A DNA stretch of 14,613 nucleotides from the NCBI GenBank assembly GCA_004299215.1, contig SCTD01000451.1, positions 1 through 14,613 on the forward strand, in the 5' to 3' direction. The position numbers and the translations under genes are program-made. Under the pieces are notes generated by a model. It searched no databases, was not told the origin of the DNA, and was given only the letters and a program-made list of their open reading frames with translations. Position 1 is the first letter of the stretch, and each line of letters opens with the position of its first letter. Shown piece by piece: positions 13,686 to 14,613 of this stretch. This DNA is from Frankiales bacterium. Its GTDB lineage: Bacteria > Actinomycetota > Actinomycetes > Mycobacteriales > SCTD01.

Positions 13686-14613
13686 CTAGAGCCAGCCCCT
13701 CCTGCGGAAGAACGCGTAGAGGCCGCCCACGCTGAGGACGAGCAGCGCGGTCGAGAGGACGACGCCGGAGGTCTGGCCGCTGCCGGGGAACGGAATGTTC
13801 TGCCCGAAGTAGCCGGTGACCGCCGTGGTGGCGGCCAGGATGGCGGCCCAGGCGGTGAGCCGGAACACCGACTCGTTGAGCCGGTTGCTCGCCAGCGTCA
13901 TGTTGATGTCGAGGATGGTGGCGAGCACGTCGCGCAGGCCGTCGATCGACTCCACGGCACGCAGGACGTGGTCGTCGACGTCCCGCAGGTAGGGCGCCAT
14001 GCGCTGGTCCACCAGCCCGCTGCCGGGCCGGGTCATCGTGGTGAGGACGTCGCGCATGGGCAGGACGGCCCGGCGCAGCACCGTCAGGTCCTTGCGCAGC
14101 ACGAAGGAGCGCCGCTGCAGGTCGCTGCCGTGCGGGCCTTCCTCGTCGAAGAGCAGGTCCTCGAGCTCCTCGGCCTCGTCGTCGAGCACCCCGACCGCTG
14201 CGATGTGCCCGTCGGCGAGCTGGTCGAGCAGGCCGTGCGCGAGGTAGGCGACCCCGGAGGCGGCCAGCTCGGCCGAGTCGTCCCATCGCTGCAGCAGCTC
14301 GCGCAGGTCCAGGAGCGGGCTCTTGCGGATCGTGATCAGCGCCCGCGGCGTGAAGAACGCCGCGATCTCCCCCGTCTCGATCAGCGAGTCCTCGCCGGCA
14401 CGCGCTCGTACGGCGTACGCGGCCAGGAAGTCGTGGTCGGGGTAGCGGTCCAGCTTCGGGCGCTGGTGGTCGTGCAGGGCGTCCTCGATGGCAAGGGGGT
14501 GCAGGCCGAGCTCGTCGGTCAGCACCTGCATGTCCGTCGGCGACGGCAGCAGCAGGTCGAGCCAGATCACCGTGCCCGGCTGCGCCAGGTGCTCGCTGAC
14601 CTGCGGGACGGGG
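13686..14613 (-). CDS. CorA-family metal ion transporter, 5' end cut by window edge
   Basis: The visible 308 residues cover most of a CorA-type Mg2+/divalent cation channel: a cytoplasmic domain (GLHPLAIEDALHDHQRPKLDRY), a long helical stalk (RRSFVLRKDLTVLRRAVLPM to NRLNESVFRLTAWAAI), and two C-terminal membrane helices. The first membrane helix ends in AVTGYFGQNIPF, so the signature GMN is GQN here; the second is GVVLSTALLVLSVGGLYAFF, followed by a basic end RRRGWL. GTG 14570 is a possible start, but the frame stays open to the edge and encodes VSEHLAQPGTVIWLDL, which fits the usual family N-terminal region, so the true start lies outside. It is same-strand upstream of the trio but separated by a putative promoter. 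Ion selectivity cannot be stated. Confidence 0.93.
   Translation of the reverse strand, partial: PVPQVSEHLAQPGTVIWLDLLLPSPTDMQVLTDELGLHPLAIEDALHDHQRPKLDRYPDHDFLAAYAVRARAGEDSLIETGEIAAFFTPRALITIRKSPLLDLRELLQRWDDSAELAASGVAYLAHGLLDQLADGHIAAVGVLDDEAEELEDLLFDEEGPHGSDLQRRSFVLRKDLTVLRRAVLPMRDVLTTMTRPGSGLVDQRMAPYLRDVDDHVLRAVESIDGLRDVLATILDINMTLASNRLNESVFRLTAWAAILAATTAVTGYFGQNIPFPGSGQTSGVVLSTALLVLSVGGLYAFFRRRGWL

Noticed and set aside
14571..14613. GTG 14570 as the true start of the CorA-type gene
   Set aside because: The frame stays open to the edge and the upstream residues VSEHLAQPGT fit the usual N-terminal part of the family, so the gene is treated as truncated.

Overview
The window is chromosomal DNA from a very GC-rich actinomycete. 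The clearest evidence is mshC, a gene for mycothiol biosynthesis, which is essentially restricted to Actinobacteria. Next to it is a trio of actinobacteria-specific families (a PI-kinase-like protein, DUF3090 and a histidine-phosphatase-fold protein). Start codon use (many GTG), overlapping genes and TANNNT -10 elements placed 6 nt from start codons fit the same group. Genus cannot be decided from the sequence. I see no rRNA, tRNA, CRISPR array, insertion sequence or phage genes.

Left edge (1-2663): a truncated sugar transferase (minus) is divergent from a DUF4012 membrane-anchored protein (plus). This looks like the edge of an exopolysaccharide or cell-surface glycan locus. Next (2656-7126, minus): a three-gene unit of metH (cobalamin-dependent methionine synthase), a 95-residue membrane protein and a HAD hydrolase. 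Both junctions are TAGTG stop/start overlaps. The HAD gene and the DUF4012 gene overlap tail to tail by 8 nt.

Middle (7212-9411, plus): a universal stress protein, an alpha/beta hydrolase and a PAC2-family protein are joined by two GTGA overlaps. The unit ends in a strong hairpin that contains the PAC2 stop codon. Convergent to it is mshC (9491-10714, minus). Divergent from mshC is a secreted metzincin-type protease (10787-11626, plus).

Right side (11631-13651, minus): the uncharacterised trio is transcribed in the order histidine-phosphatase-fold protein, DUF3090 zinc-site protein, PI-kinase-like protein. A 27-bp tandem repeat lies between DUF3090 and the kinase gene. A CorA-type transporter with GQN in place of GMN lies upstream and runs off the right edge.

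The most striking signal is shared by four minus-strand genes: metH, mshC, the phosphatase-fold gene and DUF3090. Each has TAGGRT exactly 6 nt before its start codon and no convincing ribosome binding site, so all four are predicted to make leaderless mRNAs. At DUF3090 the upstream gene's TAG stop codon is the first half of that hexamer. The best candidate for an undescribed biological system is the trio next to the mycothiol ligase gene: a possible kinase, phosphatase or mutase, and zinc-site protein acting on an unknown phosphorylated substrate.
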